A stretch of 64,000 nt of DNA from Actinomadura luteofluorescens (GTDB taxonomy: Bacteria; Actinomycetota; Actinomycetes; Streptosporangiales; Streptosporangiaceae): contig NZ_JACCBA010000001.1 of assembly GCF_013409365.1 (NCBI RefSeq), positions 6,448,001 through 6,512,000 on the forward strand, in the 5' to 3' direction. Below are positions 25,830-34,537 of this stretch, piece after piece. The stretch's first letter is position 1. Each line of letters begins with the position of its first letter. The translations under genes were made by a program, and so were the position numbers. The notes below the pieces were generated by a model. That model made no database searches, was not told the DNA's origin, and saw nothing but the letters and a program-made list of their open reading frames with translations.

Positions 25830-26152
25830 GAGGCTGGAAAGCAAGCCCAGCCTTGAGCTGCCTTCGCGCACCGAACTGCGATTGGCCTCCTACACCGCAG
25901 CGCACACCCGGTACGGGCAGGAGCGAGAGGCGTCCAGCGTCCTTCAACCTGGTCGTGCCGCCCCACGCTGAAGCCGGTCCGGACGGACCCTGGACGTTGC
26001 GTGCACTGAAGATCGGCAACACCGGCCGGTTCCGCCTCTACGCGGCCGCCTTCGACGGCCCCCGCCGCCCGCAAGCGATCATCGACCAGGACATGGTGCG
26101 CTCCTTCGTCGTGCACGACAAGGCACTCACCGTACGGGGCGCGGATGACTGA
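25830..26152 (+). pseudogene. Possible frameshifted remnant of an unknown gene
   Basis: Two plus-strand frames, one ending at 25971 and one ending at 26152, join around 25930-25950 into a plausible protein. RTELRLASYTAAHTRY in the first frame would be followed by SFNLVVPP, WTLRALKIGNTGRFRLYAAA and IIDQDMVRSFVV in the second. The composition of the second half is protein-like, not shadow-like, but there is no good start codon or ribosome site. I do not recognise the family. It could also be a truncated gene without a frameshift. Confidence 0.3.
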
Positions 26153-26189
26153 AATCGGTGTGTGGAGAGCGAGTTGGACGAGGGGACGG

Positions 26190-26384
26190 TCAGCGGGTCG
26201 GTTCCTGCTTGATCTGCTCGATCAGGCGGGTGAACTCGGTGAGGGAGATGGTGAGGTGGCCTGCGTTCGGGTTCTTGCTGTCCCGGACTCCGATCCCGGT
26301 ACCTGGTGCGAGTCGTCCCAGCTCAACGCAGACGTCATCGTTCGCTGAGCCACTGTGGGAACTCTTGCGCCACTGAATCGTCAT
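26190..26384 (-). CDS. DUF397 family small protein
   Basis: This 64-residue protein shows the DUF397 pattern: WRKSSHSG near the start, VCVELG, VRDSK and FTRLIEQIK. In actinomycetes DUF397 genes follow an XRE/DUF5753 regulator and modulate it, as in the WhiJ-type systems of Streptomyces. Its ATG overlaps the stop of the upstream XRE gene by four bases (ATGA), confirming the pair. Confidence 0.95.
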   Translation of the reverse strand: MTIQWRKSSHSGSANDDVCVELGRLAPGTGIGVRDSKNPNAGHLTISLTEFTRLIEQIKQEPTR

Positions 26385-27196
26385 GTGTAGTGCTCCAAGT
26401 ATTTCTTGATCAGCTTGCGCGAGGCGTCCTGAGAGTCTGCCTTTGCGCCGATACGTTCGAAACTATCAATAAAATTCTTGATCTCGTCGGGCATCTCGAT
26501 CAAGCGTCCGCCTCCATGGGCTCCCGCGTAGGCGATGTCTCGGTCGTGGAGGCCGATGAGCTGGAAGAACCCGTCTGACCCCTCATGTTCCCCTGCTGAG
26601 AACGGAACGATGCGAAGGATCACGTTCCAGCGTTCGCTCATTTCGAGGAGATGTTCGAGCTGTGGCTTCATGACCTCGGCGCCCCCTACTCGGCGAGCGA
26701 GAACGGCCTCGTCCAAGAGAGCCCAGATATAGGGCGGATCGTCCCGCTCCAGAGTGGCTCGCTTCCGAGCGATCCGTGCGGCGAGCACTGCTTCACGATC
26801 TTTCGCCGTGCTCAGCCGACCGTACCTGCGCGTGTAGTCGTCGGTTTGGAAAAGCAACGGGATCAGTTGGCCGTGGAAGACCTTGATCTCGGCTGCTTGT
26901 CTCTCGTGCTGGCTGTACTGCTTGAACCAGTTCGGATCGTGGGCCATTCGGGCATACCAGAGCAACAACTCGAACAGCCCGCCGGTTTCGAACTTGACGT
27001 CGAGCCGCCTGGCGTAGTCGACCTGCAGCTTCGCTCGCCCGGCTTCGATGTTCGAAACACTTGATCGCGCCATCCCAATGATCTTGCCCCACTGGGTGAG
27101 TGACAGCCCTTCCTTCTCCCTTGTGAAACGGAGGTAGTAGGCAAGGAAGTGCCACATAGAGATCTTTGGGTCGAGCGGGTCACGGACGATCACCAT
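26381..27196 (-). CDS. XRE-family regulator with DUF5753 domain (WhiJ-like)
   Basis: This is a 271-residue protein with an N-terminal HTH (EGLSLTQWGKIIGMARSSVSNIEAGRAKL, about 31-59) and a C-terminal DUF5753 region. The latter includes FHGQLIPLLFQTDDYTRRYG, DEAVLARRVGG, ILRIVPFSAGEHEG and DGFFQLIGL. Such regulators govern differentiation or antibiotic production with DUF397 partners. The ATG at 27196 has GGGAG upstream; longer frames are spurious. It is divergent from the ATPase gene, completing the common XRE/DUF397/ATPase trio. Confidence 0.95.
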   Translation of the reverse strand: MVIVRDPLDPKISMWHFLAYYLRFTREKEGLSLTQWGKIIGMARSSVSNIEAGRAKLQVDYARRLDVKFETGGLFELLLWYARMAHDPNWFKQYSQHERQAAEIKVFHGQLIPLLFQTDDYTRRYGRLSTAKDREAVLAARIARKRATLERDDPPYIWALLDEAVLARRVGGAEVMKPQLEHLLEMSERWNVILRIVPFSAGEHEGSDGFFQLIGLHDRDIAYAGAHGGGRLIEMPDEIKNFIDSFERIGAKADSQDASRKLIKKYLEHYT

Positions 27197-27295
27197 TGCT
27201 ACTCCCTGTTTTCGGTTCCTCTGGATACAGGCAAAGTTAGAGCGTGCCAGTGACCCTTGCTGCATGAACTCGAAAACCGGGGCAAGGATCGGGCG

Positions 27296-27724
27296 ATGGT
27301 GATGACGGCGACCGGTGATCTGCTTATGCCCCTTATGGGAACACCGTCCGCAGTGGGGCTGGCGCGTACGCTTGTGGACGCGCGAATCCGTAACTGGAAC
27401 TATTCCCACATTCTCGACAGCGTGCTTCTCGTCGTCTCGGAGCTCGTTGCCAACGCGGCGCGCCAGACGCCGCACGAGGAGATCCGCCTCCAGGTCAGCC
27501 GGGACGCGCACGGCGTCGTCATCGCCGTCTGGGACGCGGACTTCGCCCTCCCTCAGGCCAAGCCGATGAAGGAACTCACCCTCGAAGACCTGGACCTCAC
27601 CGAGGAGGCGTTCGACGACAACGGCGGCTGGGGCCTCCAGATCGTCCAGGCGCTGTCGAGTACGTGCGGCGTTACTGGTGACCCGGCCGGCGGGAAGTGG
27701 GTCTGGGCACGCATCCAACCGTGA
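27296..27724 (+). CDS. Anti-sigma-factor-like ATPase (HATPase_c_2)
   Basis: This is a 142-residue serine-kinase-type ATPase fold with SVLLVVSELVANAARQTP (N box with the Mg-binding Asn), VWDAD and the G-box GGWGLQIVQALS. This size and layout match actinobacterial RsbW/SpoIIAB-like proteins that accompany XRE/DUF397 pairs. A second ATG (27296) is used because the preceding residues are polar and variable; 27257 is an alternative. Confidence 0.88.
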   Translation: MVMTATGDLLMPLMGTPSAVGLARTLVDARIRNWNYSHILDSVLLVVSELVANAARQTPHEEIRLQVSRDAHGVVIAVWDADFALPQAKPMKELTLEDLDLTEEAFDDNGGWGLQIVQALSSTCGVTGDPAGGKWVWARIQP

Positions 27725-27869
27725 CCATCCCGCCGAAGATCAACTGTGCGCGGCGTGCCCGATGTCATAGAGGTCGTGACGACGGCACGCCGCGGCACAT
27801 CAGGCGTGTTGGCGAGCTTTCGGCTCGGGGCCGCATCGGCGACGACCGGTAGGAAGGTCGACTCCCTAC

Positions 27870-29876
27870 CTAGACGGGGACCTTCCACAGGTGGATGGTG
27901 CCGTTTTGGGTGCCGGTGGCGAGGGTGTGGCCGTCTGGGCTGAAGCGTACGGTGAGGACGGCGCCGTCTTTGCCCGTGAGCGTCGGGCCGCGTTGTCGGT
28001 GGCTGGTCACGTCCCAGAGCCTTGTGGTCCCCTCCGAGTCTCCGGTTGCGAGGGTGCGGCCGTCCGGGCTGAACACCGCCGTGTGGCAGCGGCCGTCGCA
28101 CTGGAACGGAGTGCCCTTCTGCAAGCTTCGGGCCACGTCCCACAGGCGGACGATCTTTCCGCCCGCCGTCGCGAGCGTCTGCCCGTCGGGGCTGAACGCC
28201 ACGTCCTCGATCCAGGAGTCGTGACCGGACAGGTTCCCGCTGAGCTTCTTGCGGTCGTACACCTCCCACGTTTGCGCCACACCGCGGGTGTTTCCGGTGC
28301 CGGGATCCTCCTCGGTGCCGGTCGTGCCGATGGCCAGCGTCCGGCTGTCGGGGGCGAACGCCAGGGCCTGCACGTTGCCGGCGCCGGTTTCCAGGAGCGG
28401 GCCCACCTTCCCGTCGTCGAGGTCCCACAGCCGCACGGACTGGTCGGTGTTGCTGGTCGCCAGGACGCGGTCGTCCGGGCTCAGGGCCAGGGACGTCAGG
28501 GGTCCGAGATCGATGTCGAGGTCGGTCGGCTCGCCCTTGCCCGACACTGGGAAGAGGCGGAGGCTGCCGTCGTCGCCCGCGGTGTACAGGGTGCTGCCGC
28601 CGTGGCTGATCGCCAGCGCGTTGACGCCGTCGGGGTGGTCGAGGGGCGCGCGGCGCTGCTTTCCGTCCGCGACGTTCCAGAGCCGTGCCGTTGAGTCGTC
28701 GCCGGCACTGGCCAGCGTCCGGCCGTCCGGGGTGAACGCCAGGTCGCGCACGGACGCGGTGTGCCCGCGCAGCGAGCGGCTCGGCAGCGGGGCTGTAGAC
28801 CGGTGCGCTGCGGGGTCGCTGTGGGCAGCCGATTCCGACCACGGCGCCACCACCAGGGCCGTCACCACGAGGGCCGCCACCACCAGGGTTGTGACCACCG
28901 CCGCGCACGCCGCCAGCACGCCGCGCGGGGAGCCGAGGACGCTGAACGGGCCGGAGTGGGGGCGGCGCGTGTAGACCAGCGTCGGCGCGGGCTCCGGGCC
29001 GGGCACCCAGCCGATCCAGGCGCGCCGCTCCTCGATCATCCGCTGCACCGCGGGCGGCCATGGCTGCGCGGCCGGGGCGATCCCGCCGACCATCGCCGCC
29101 AGCCGGGCGGGGGTCGGTCGCCTGGCCGGGTCCTTGTCCAGGCATGCCGCGACGGCCGGGCGGAGCCGGTGCGGTACGCCGGACAGGTCGGGTTCGGCGT
29201 GCACGACGTTGTAGAGCGCCTGCGCCGGGCCGGGCCCGTCGAAGGGGCCGCGGCCGGTGCAGGCGTACACCAGCACCGACCCCAGGGAGAAGACGTCGCC
29301 GGACGCGGTCGCCGACCCCTCCTCGGCCTGTTCCGGCGACATGTATCCGGGCGTTCCGGCCAGGACGCCGGTCGGCCCGTCGCCCTCGCTCTCGGCCGCC
29401 CGCGCGACCCCGAAGTCGATCACTTTCGGGGCGTCGGCGGCCAGCAGCACGTTGGACGGTTTGAGGTCGCGGTGCACCAGCCCGGCCCGGTGGATCTCCA
29501 CGAGCGCGGCGCAGAGCCCGGCCGCCAGCCGCAGCACCGCCGGCTCGGGCAGCGGCCCGGCCGCCCGGACCGCGTCCCGCAGCGACGGCCCCGGCACGTA
29601 CACCGAGGCCAGCCAGGGTGTCGGCGCGTCGGCGTCCGCGTCGAGGACGGCGGCCGTGTAAGCGCCGGACACGCTGCGGGTGGCCGCCACCTCGGCGCGG
29701 AACCGCTCCCGGAAGCCGGGGGTGCCGGCCAGCCGGGCGTGCATGAGCTTCACCGCGACCGGCCGCCCGTCCGGCGCGGACCCCAGCAGCACCCGGCCCA
29801 TCCCGCCGCGGCCGAGCTCGCCGAGCATCCGGTAGTGCCCGACCCGCTGCGGGTCGGACGCGGCGAGCGGTCGCAT
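27870..29876 (-). CDS. Membrane Ser/Thr protein kinase with WD40 propeller
   Basis: This is a 668-residue protein. The kinase domain (about 14-275) has LGRGGMGRVLLG (G-loop), AVKLM (Lys), HRDLKPSNVLL (catalytic loop), VIDFGVAR (DFG) and GTPGYMSPEQ. One transmembrane helix (about 340-365, Val/Leu/Ala-rich) is followed by an extracellular WD40 propeller. Its repeats read like GHTASVRDLAFTPDGRTLASAGDD...ARLWN. This is the PknB-like plus sensor layout of actinomycetes. It lies 22 bases after a paralogous kinase gene; both may respond to envelope signals. An in-frame GTG six bases upstream is an alternative start. Confidence 0.93.
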   Translation of the reverse strand: MRPLAASDPQRVGHYRMLGELGRGGMGRVLLGSAPDGRPVAVKLMHARLAGTPGFRERFRAEVAATRSVSGAYTAAVLDADADAPTPWLASVYVPGPSLRDAVRAAGPLPEPAVLRLAAGLCAALVEIHRAGLVHRDLKPSNVLLAADAPKVIDFGVARAAESEGDGPTGVLAGTPGYMSPEQAEEGSATASGDVFSLGSVLVYACTGRGPFDGPGPAQALYNVVHAEPDLSGVPHRLRPAVAACLDKDPARRPTPARLAAMVGGIAPAAQPWPPAVQRMIEERRAWIGWVPGPEPAPTLVYTRRPHSGPFSVLGSPRGVLAACAAVVTTLVVAALVVTALVVAPWSESAAHSDPAAHRSTAPLPSRSLRGHTASVRDLAFTPDGRTLASAGDDSTARLWNVADGKQRRAPLDHPDGVNALAISHGGSTLYTAGDDGSLRLFPVSGKGEPTDLDIDLGPLTSLALSPDDRVLATSNTDQSVRLWDLDDGKVGPLLETGAGNVQALAFAPDSRTLAIGTTGTEEDPGTGNTRGVAQTWEVYDRKKLSGNLSGHDSWIEDVAFSPDGQTLATAGGKIVRLWDVARSLQKGTPFQCDGRCHTAVFSPDGRTLATGDSEGTTRLWDVTSHRQRGPTLTGKDGAVLTVRFSPDGHTLATGTQNGTIHLWKVPV

Positions 29877-29898
29877 GGTCACGTTGCCCACCGAGGGT

Positions 29899-31923
29899 TC
29901 AGGCGCGGGTGCGGCCGGCGACGTCGTAGAGCAACACCTGCTCGCCGCCTCCGACGGCGAGGGTCTTCCCGTCCGGGCTGAACGCCACGGCGGAGGCCTT
30001 GCCCGGGAGGCTGATCGGCTTCCCGACCTCCTTGCGCCCGGCCACGTCCCACAGCCGCGCGGTGGTGTCGTTGCCGACGGTGGCCAGCAGCCGTCCGTCC
30101 CCGCTGAACGCGAGGCCCTGCGGGGCGTGGTCGCTCGCGGGGACGATCTCACCGAGCGGGGCCGAACGCTGGACGTCCCACAGCCGCACGGTCGTGTCGG
30201 CGCCCCCGGTCGCCAGCGTCCGGCCGTCCGGGCTCATCACCGCCTCCGTGATCTGGACGCTGTGCCCGCGCATGGGCTGCCCGACCACCTTGCGGGAACT
30301 CACGTCCATCACCTGCACCAGATCTCGCTGGGTGAAGGCCAGCAGCCGCCCGTCCCCGCTGAACGCGATGAACGACATGATGTTCGCCTTGTCGAAGGTG
30401 AGCCCGCTCACCTCCTTGCGGGACTCGGTGTCCCACACCTTCAGATGGGAGCCGATGGCCGCCAGCCGGTCCCCGGCTGGACTGAACGCCACGTCGCTCA
30501 CCGGGGCCGGGTCGTCGGAGAAGTCGAACATGGGGATGCCGAGGGTCGCGCCGACCTGCCGGCGGGTCCGCACGTCCCACACCTTGACGCCGCCGTCCAT
30601 GCTGGCGGTGAGCAGCAGCCGCCCCGCCCTGTCGAACCTGGCCTTGAGGGCCGACTTGGGGGCGATCTTGAGCGGCTGGCCGGACGGCCGCCGGGCCTTC
30701 GCGTCCCACAGCCGTACGGTGCCGTCCTCCCCGGCGGTGACCAGGAGATCGCCCGCGCGGGTGAACTCCGCGTGGTGCACGGAACCGGCATGGCCTTCCA
30801 GGACGGCCACCGGCTTCGCGTCCTTACCGCCGCTCCCGCCGGACACGTTCTTCTGCCCGGATGCCGGTTCGCCGTCACCGCGCAGTGCCCAGGCGGCGGC
30901 GCCGCCGAGCGCGGCGAGGCCGAGGGCACCGCCGCCCGCCATCAGCAGGAACCGCCTCCTGTCCGGCGCCGGCGCGACGGCCGTGGGCGTGGGCATCGCC
31001 GCGGGCTGGACGTGCGGCGCCGGGGCCTGCGGGGCCTGGAGCAGCCGGGCGACCTCGGCGCCCTGCCGCGCGATGGTGTCGTGCACCGGGTCGGGCCAGG
31101 GCCGGGCGGACGGCGGGACCTCGCCGATCCACCGCAGCAGATCGGCGGGCGACGGCCGTGCGGCCGGATCCTTGGCCAGGCAGGCGGGGACGATCGTGCG
31201 GATCGGCTCCGGCAGGTCGCCCAGCACGGGCTGGGCGTGGATCACGTTCTGCAGGGTCTGCGGGGTGCTCCGCGCGTGGAACGGGCCGCTGCCGGTGCAG
31301 GCGTACACCAGCGTCGCGCCCAGCGAGAAGACGTCGCTGGCGGTGGTCAGGTCCCGCCCCAGGGCCTGCTCCGGGGACATGAAGCCGGGCGTGCCGACCA
31401 GGGCGCCGGTCCGGGTGAGCTGGGTGCCGTCCTCGCCCTCGGCTGCCCGCGCGATACCGAAGTCGATCACGCGCAGGCCGTCCTCGGTGAGCAGCACGTT
31501 GGACGGCTTCAGGTCGCGGTGCACCAGCCCGGCGCGGTGCACCTCGGTCAGCGCGGCGGCGAGGCCGGCCGCCAGCCGGAGCGCCGGCCCGGCCGCCAGC
31601 GGACCGGACGCGGCGACGACCTCGTGCAGCGACGGGCCCGGAACGTACACCGAGGCCAGCCACGGTTCGGCCGCCTCGGCATCGGCGTCGATCACCGCCG
31701 CGGTATAGGCCCCGGCGACCTTGCGGGAGGCGCGGACCTCGCGGCGGAACCGCCCGCGGAACCCGTCGTCGTGCACGAACTGCTCGTCGACGAGCTTGAC
31801 CGCGGCCAGCCGGCCGTCCGGCCCGCTGCCGAGCAGTACCCGTCCCATGCCTCCGCGGCCGAGTTGGGCGAGCATTCGGTAATGCCCGATCTGGCGGGGA
31901 TCGGACGCCTCCAGGGGTCTCAC
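29899..31923 (-). CDS. Membrane Ser/Thr protein kinase with WD40 propeller (paralogue)
   Basis: This is a 674-residue paralogue of the next gene with the same order. The kinase domain (about 13-270) has GRGGMGRVLLG, HRDLKPSNVLL, VIDFGIAR and GTPGFMSPEQ. A juxtamembrane Pro/Ala linker, one TM helix (RRRFLLMAGGGALGLAALGG) and a C-terminal WD40 propeller (for example GHAGSVHHAEFT...GTVRLWD, GHSVQITEAVMSPDGRTLATGG) follow. It starts at GTG with GGAGG 6 bases upstream. A palindrome at 31944-31959 lies in its promoter region. The two kinases probably arose by tandem duplication. Confidence 0.93.
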   Translation of the reverse strand: MRPLEASDPRQIGHYRMLAQLGRGGMGRVLLGSGPDGRLAAVKLVDEQFVHDDGFRGRFRREVRASRKVAGAYTAAVIDADAEAAEPWLASVYVPGPSLHEVVAASGPLAAGPALRLAAGLAAALTEVHRAGLVHRDLKPSNVLLTEDGLRVIDFGIARAAEGEDGTQLTRTGALVGTPGFMSPEQALGRDLTTASDVFSLGATLVYACTGSGPFHARSTPQTLQNVIHAQPVLGDLPEPIRTIVPACLAKDPAARPSPADLLRWIGEVPPSARPWPDPVHDTIARQGAEVARLLQAPQAPAPHVQPAAMPTPTAVAPAPDRRRFLLMAGGGALGLAALGGAAAWALRGDGEPASGQKNVSGGSGGKDAKPVAVLEGHAGSVHHAEFTRAGDLLVTAGEDGTVRLWDAKARRPSGQPLKIAPKSALKARFDRAGRLLLTASMDGGVKVWDVRTRRQVGATLGIPMFDFSDDPAPVSDVAFSPAGDRLAAIGSHLKVWDTESRKEVSGLTFDKANIMSFIAFSGDGRLLAFTQRDLVQVMDVSSRKVVGQPMRGHSVQITEAVMSPDGRTLATGGADTTVRLWDVQRSAPLGEIVPASDHAPQGLAFSGDGRLLATVGNDTTARLWDVAGRKEVGKPISLPGKASAVAFSPDGKTLAVGGGEQVLLYDVAGRTRA

Positions 31924-32391
31924 GGCACACCTCCTCTGTCAAACAGACAATAGCGTCTGATTGATCAGCGCGGAGGCGTCCGCAGCCATCCGTCACCACC
32001 CCGCCACCTTCCGCTCGCCGCGCGCGGAGGGGACCGGCTAGCGCTACCCCGACCTCCAACGGTCGGTCTGGCTGCACGAGGGGCGTTCCGGGGCGCCGCG
32101 AACGCCGCCCGGGGGACTCTGAACGACGCGGACGAAAGGAGCGCTTTCGGCTCCCTGACGCTGATCCTGCGATGTCGGAAAGGGCAACCGAGCGCCATGC
32201 GGCGCGGTGATCGAAATGGGTCCACGTTGCGATGGCGCACGCGCGCGTTCCGGGCACCGGACGCCCTCAAAGGGCCGAAACGATCTCGCCTTGAACGCGC
32301 GCACGGTGGCGGGCGCGGGTCGGCCTCAATTCGGCCCCACACGAAAGCAGCGACGACATCCGGAAGGGACATCGTCGCTGGTGGTAGCGGG
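31924..32391. other. 468-base gap: kinase promoter side, palindrome, no gene
   Basis: No protein-like frame is present. Near the kinase start, CAGAC-AATAGC-GTCTG (31944-31959) forms a short inverted repeat in an AT-rich patch, likely part of the kinase promoter or its operator. The middle (31980-32340) holds GC-rich sequence with no clear feature. The right end carries the terminator of the tRNA-Lys gene. Confidence 0.5.
32348..32380 (-). terminator. Rho-independent-like terminator of tRNA-Lys
   Basis: A nine-base stem (CAGCGACGA with TCGTCGCTG) encloses a GC-rich loop, and on the minus strand it is followed by CTTTCG. It begins 11 bases after the tRNA 3' end. Confidence 0.7.
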
Positions 32392-32464
32392 TGCGCCGTC
32401 AGGGACTTGAACCCCGAACCCGCGGATTAAGAGTCCGCTGCTCTGCCAATTGAGCTAACGGCGC
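32392..32464 (-). tRNA. tRNA-Lys (anticodon CTT)
   Basis: Seventy-three bases on the minus strand fold as a cloverleaf: acceptor GCGCCGT with ACGGCGC, D arm GCTCAATTGGCAGAGC, anticodon loop CTCTTAA (CTT) on a GCGGA/TCCGC stem and T arm GGGGTTCAAGTCCC. The discriminator is A; CCA is not fully encoded (ACCC). Confidence 0.97.
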
Positions 32465-32548
32465 CTGTCGTACGGGCCTCGGCGGTGGGCCGGGGTCCCT
32501 CGCGACAGGAAGAACAGTATCAGGCCCTGTGGACCAGTGCGAATCGGT

Positions 32549-33118
32549 TTACTCGCGGCCCGGGAGGACGCTCATCATGCCCCGCCAGAGGGCGATGGCG
32601 GTGGCCCGGGAGCCGACGCCGAGCTTGGCGTAGATGCGGTTGACGTGGTTCTTGACCGTCTTCTCGCTGAGGAAGAGCTGGCGGGCGATCTCGCCGTTGG
32701 AGCGGCCGGTGGCGATGAGGTCCATGACCTCGGCCTCGCGGGCGGACAGGCCGAGGGTGGTGCGGGACGCGTGGCGGACGCCGCGGACGAGGTCGTGGGC
32801 GGTGAAGGCGCCGGGGACGAGGTGGCCGCAGGCGCCGGCGCGGAGGGCGGCCTCGACGGCGGGCTGGTCGTCCGGGGCGAGGACGAAGACGCGGGAGGAC
32901 GTGCTGAGCGGCAGCGCGTGATCGGCGGCCGCCGCGTCCAGCAGGACGATGTCGGGGCGCAGTCGTTCGGCCAGCGGAGCCGCCGCGGCGGGATCGGAGG
33001 TGTCGGCGACGACCTGGAACTCGTCGCTGGCCTCCAGCACGGAGATCACGTCCGCCCTGCCCCGGGGGTCGCCGTCCACCACGAGTACGCGCAGCGGAGC
33101 CGTCTCGTCGACACTCAT
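32549..33118 (-). CDS. LuxR/NarL-type response regulator
   Basis: This 189-residue protein has an N-terminal receiver-like domain ([20 protein letters not shown], the putative phosphorylation strand) and a C-terminal LuxR HTH ([37 protein letters not shown]). The receiver lacks the usual acidic pair pattern after VVD (GDP instead of DDE-like), so it may be phosphorylation-independent. No histidine kinase is adjacent. The ATG at 33118 begins the domain cleanly; an upstream frame adds unrelated residues. Confidence 0.9.
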   Translation of the reverse strand: MSVDETAPLRVLVVDGDPRGRADVISVLEASDEFQVVADTSDPAAAAPLAERLRPDIVLLDAAAADHALPLSTSSRVFVLAPDDQPAVEAALRAGACGHLVPGAFTAHDLVRGVRHASRTTLGLSAREAEVMDLIATGRSNGEIARQLFLSEKTVKNHVNRIYAKLGVGSRATAIALWRGMMSVLPGRE

Positions 33119-33330
33119 CCGTCGCCCTTGGCGTCTCGTTGACATTTCTAGGGTCGGAGCATAACCGCATGATCTTCGAAGGTCGATGAACCGGCGCCGA
33201 CGGACGCCTTATCGAGACCGGAACGACGTCAGGGACTGATCGTCTTGGGCTGCCAGGCCCCGCGGAGTGCCGTGACCGGCCCTGCGGGGTGGTGTGTGGT
33301 CGGCTCTTTCTGCCGTTTAGGCTCGTCAGC

Positions 33331-34350
33331 GTGGATTTGGGTGAAGCGGTGCGTATGTGGGATCTGGAGCCGGGGTGGCTGAATACCGCTAGTTACGGTG
33401 TGCCGCCTGAGCCGGCGTTCGAGGCGCTGCAGGGGGCGTTGGGCGAGTGGCGCCGGGGGGCCAACGGCTGGGACAAGTGGGACCGGTCCACCGGTCGGGC
33501 GCGCAGTGCGTTCGCGCGCCTGGTCGGCGTCGCGGCCGACGACGTGGCCGTGGGGGCCTCCGCCTCGCAGGTGCTGGCCCCGGTGGCGGCCTCGCTGCCG
33601 CCCGGCTCGCGCGTCGTCGTCCCCGACATCGAGCAGACCTCGAACCTGTTCCCCTGGCTCGTGCGCGATCTCGACGTGCGCACGGTGCCGCCCGCTGAGC
33701 TGCCCCAGGCGATCGACGAGCGCACGGACGCGGTCGCCTTCAGCCTGGTCCAGTCCGCGACGGGCGAGGTCGCCGCCACCGAGGAGGTCGTCGCGGCGGC
33801 ACGGGCGCACGGCGCGCTCGTCGTGGCCGACGCCACCCAGGCGGTCGGCTGGCTTCCGGTCGACGCGACGGCCTTCGACGTCCTCGCCGTCTCGGCCTAC
33901 AAGTGGCTGATGTGCCCGCGCGGCACCGCCTTCTGCTACGTGAGCCCAGCCGTGCGCGACCGTATCCGTCCGCTCGCCGCCAACTGGTACGCCGGTGACG
34001 GCGACGCCTCCTACGGGCCGCCGCTGCGGCTGGCCAAGGACGCCCGCCGATTCGACATCGCCGCCCCCTGGTTCTCCTATGTCGCGGCCGCCCCGACGCT
34101 GGAGCTGCTGCTGGAGATCGGCATCGGCCCGATCCACGACCATGACCTACGGATGGCGAACCGGTTCCGGGCCGGCCTCGGCCTGCCGCCGGGTGACAGC
34201 GCGATCGTCACCGTCGCGCGTCCGGACGCGGCCGAGCGGCTCGCGGCGGCGGGTGTCCGGGCGTCCGTCCGCAAGGGGGCGGCACGCCTGGCGTTCCACC
34301 TCTACACGACCGAGGCCGACGTGGACACCGCCGTCGCGGCGCTGGCCTGA
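33331..34350 (+). CDS. Class V aminotransferase, PLP-dependent
   Basis: This is a roughly 339-residue fold-type I enzyme with LNTASYGVPP at the start, VADATQAVGWLP (Asp for the PLP pyridine N) and the Schiff-base Lys in SAYKWLMCPRG. It resembles the cysteine-desulfurase-like/kynureninase-like class V group; the exact substrate is not evident. A GTG at 33331 is used; TAGGCT lies 7-13 bases upstream with no ribosome site, so a leaderless message is likely. It is followed by a strong bidirectional terminator and tRNA-His. Confidence 0.87.
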   Translation: MDLGEAVRMWDLEPGWLNTASYGVPPEPAFEALQGALGEWRRGANGWDKWDRSTGRARSAFARLVGVAADDVAVGASASQVLAPVAASLPPGSRVVVPDIEQTSNLFPWLVRDLDVRTVPPAELPQAIDERTDAVAFSLVQSATGEVAATEEVVAAARAHGALVVADATQAVGWLPVDATAFDVLAVSAYKWLMCPRGTAFCYVSPAVRDRIRPLAANWYAGDGDASYGPPLRLAKDARRFDIAAPWFSYVAAAPTLELLLEIGIGPIHDHDLRMANRFRAGLGLPPGDSAIVTVARPDAAERLAAAGVRASVRKGAARLAFHLYTTEADVDTAVAALA

Positions 34351-34370
34351 ACGGGTGCGAGACGCAGAGA

Positions 34371-34405
34371 AGCCCTGGTCATCGTCGCGGTGACCAGGGC
34401 TTTTC
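34371..34405. terminator. Bidirectional terminator between the aminotransferase and tRNA-His
   Basis: The arms AGCCCTGGTCA and TGACCAGGGCT are perfect, with a short loop and TTTT on the plus side. It sits between convergent transcripts: the aminotransferase on the plus strand and tRNA-His on the minus strand. Confidence 0.88.
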
Positions 34406-34407
34406 GT

Positions 34408-34484
34408 TGGGGTGAGTGAGGGGACTTGAACCCCCGACATCTTGGACCACAACCAAGTGCTCTGCCAGCTGAGCTACACCCACC
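34408..34484 (-). tRNA. tRNA-His (anticodon GTG)
   Basis: Cloverleaf on the minus strand: GTGGGTG acceptor pairing with CACTCAC (one G-U), D arm GCTCAGCTGGCAGAGC, anticodon loop TTGTGGT (GTG) and T arm GGGGGTTCAAGTCCCC. The 5' side carries the diagnostic extra G (-1) facing discriminator C73, and the 3' CCA is encoded (34408-34410). Confidence 0.97.
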
Positions 34485-34537
34485 GTGGCCGGGATCGCTC
34501 CCGGCTCCCAGTAGTGTAGCGGCTTCTTCGGGGTGGG

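Noticed and set aside
25657..25971. An intact plus-strand gene opposite the XRE gene
   Set aside because: It lacks a ribosome site and its first half is antisense to the XRE reading frame; only the last part looks protein-like, so it is treated as part of a decayed gene.
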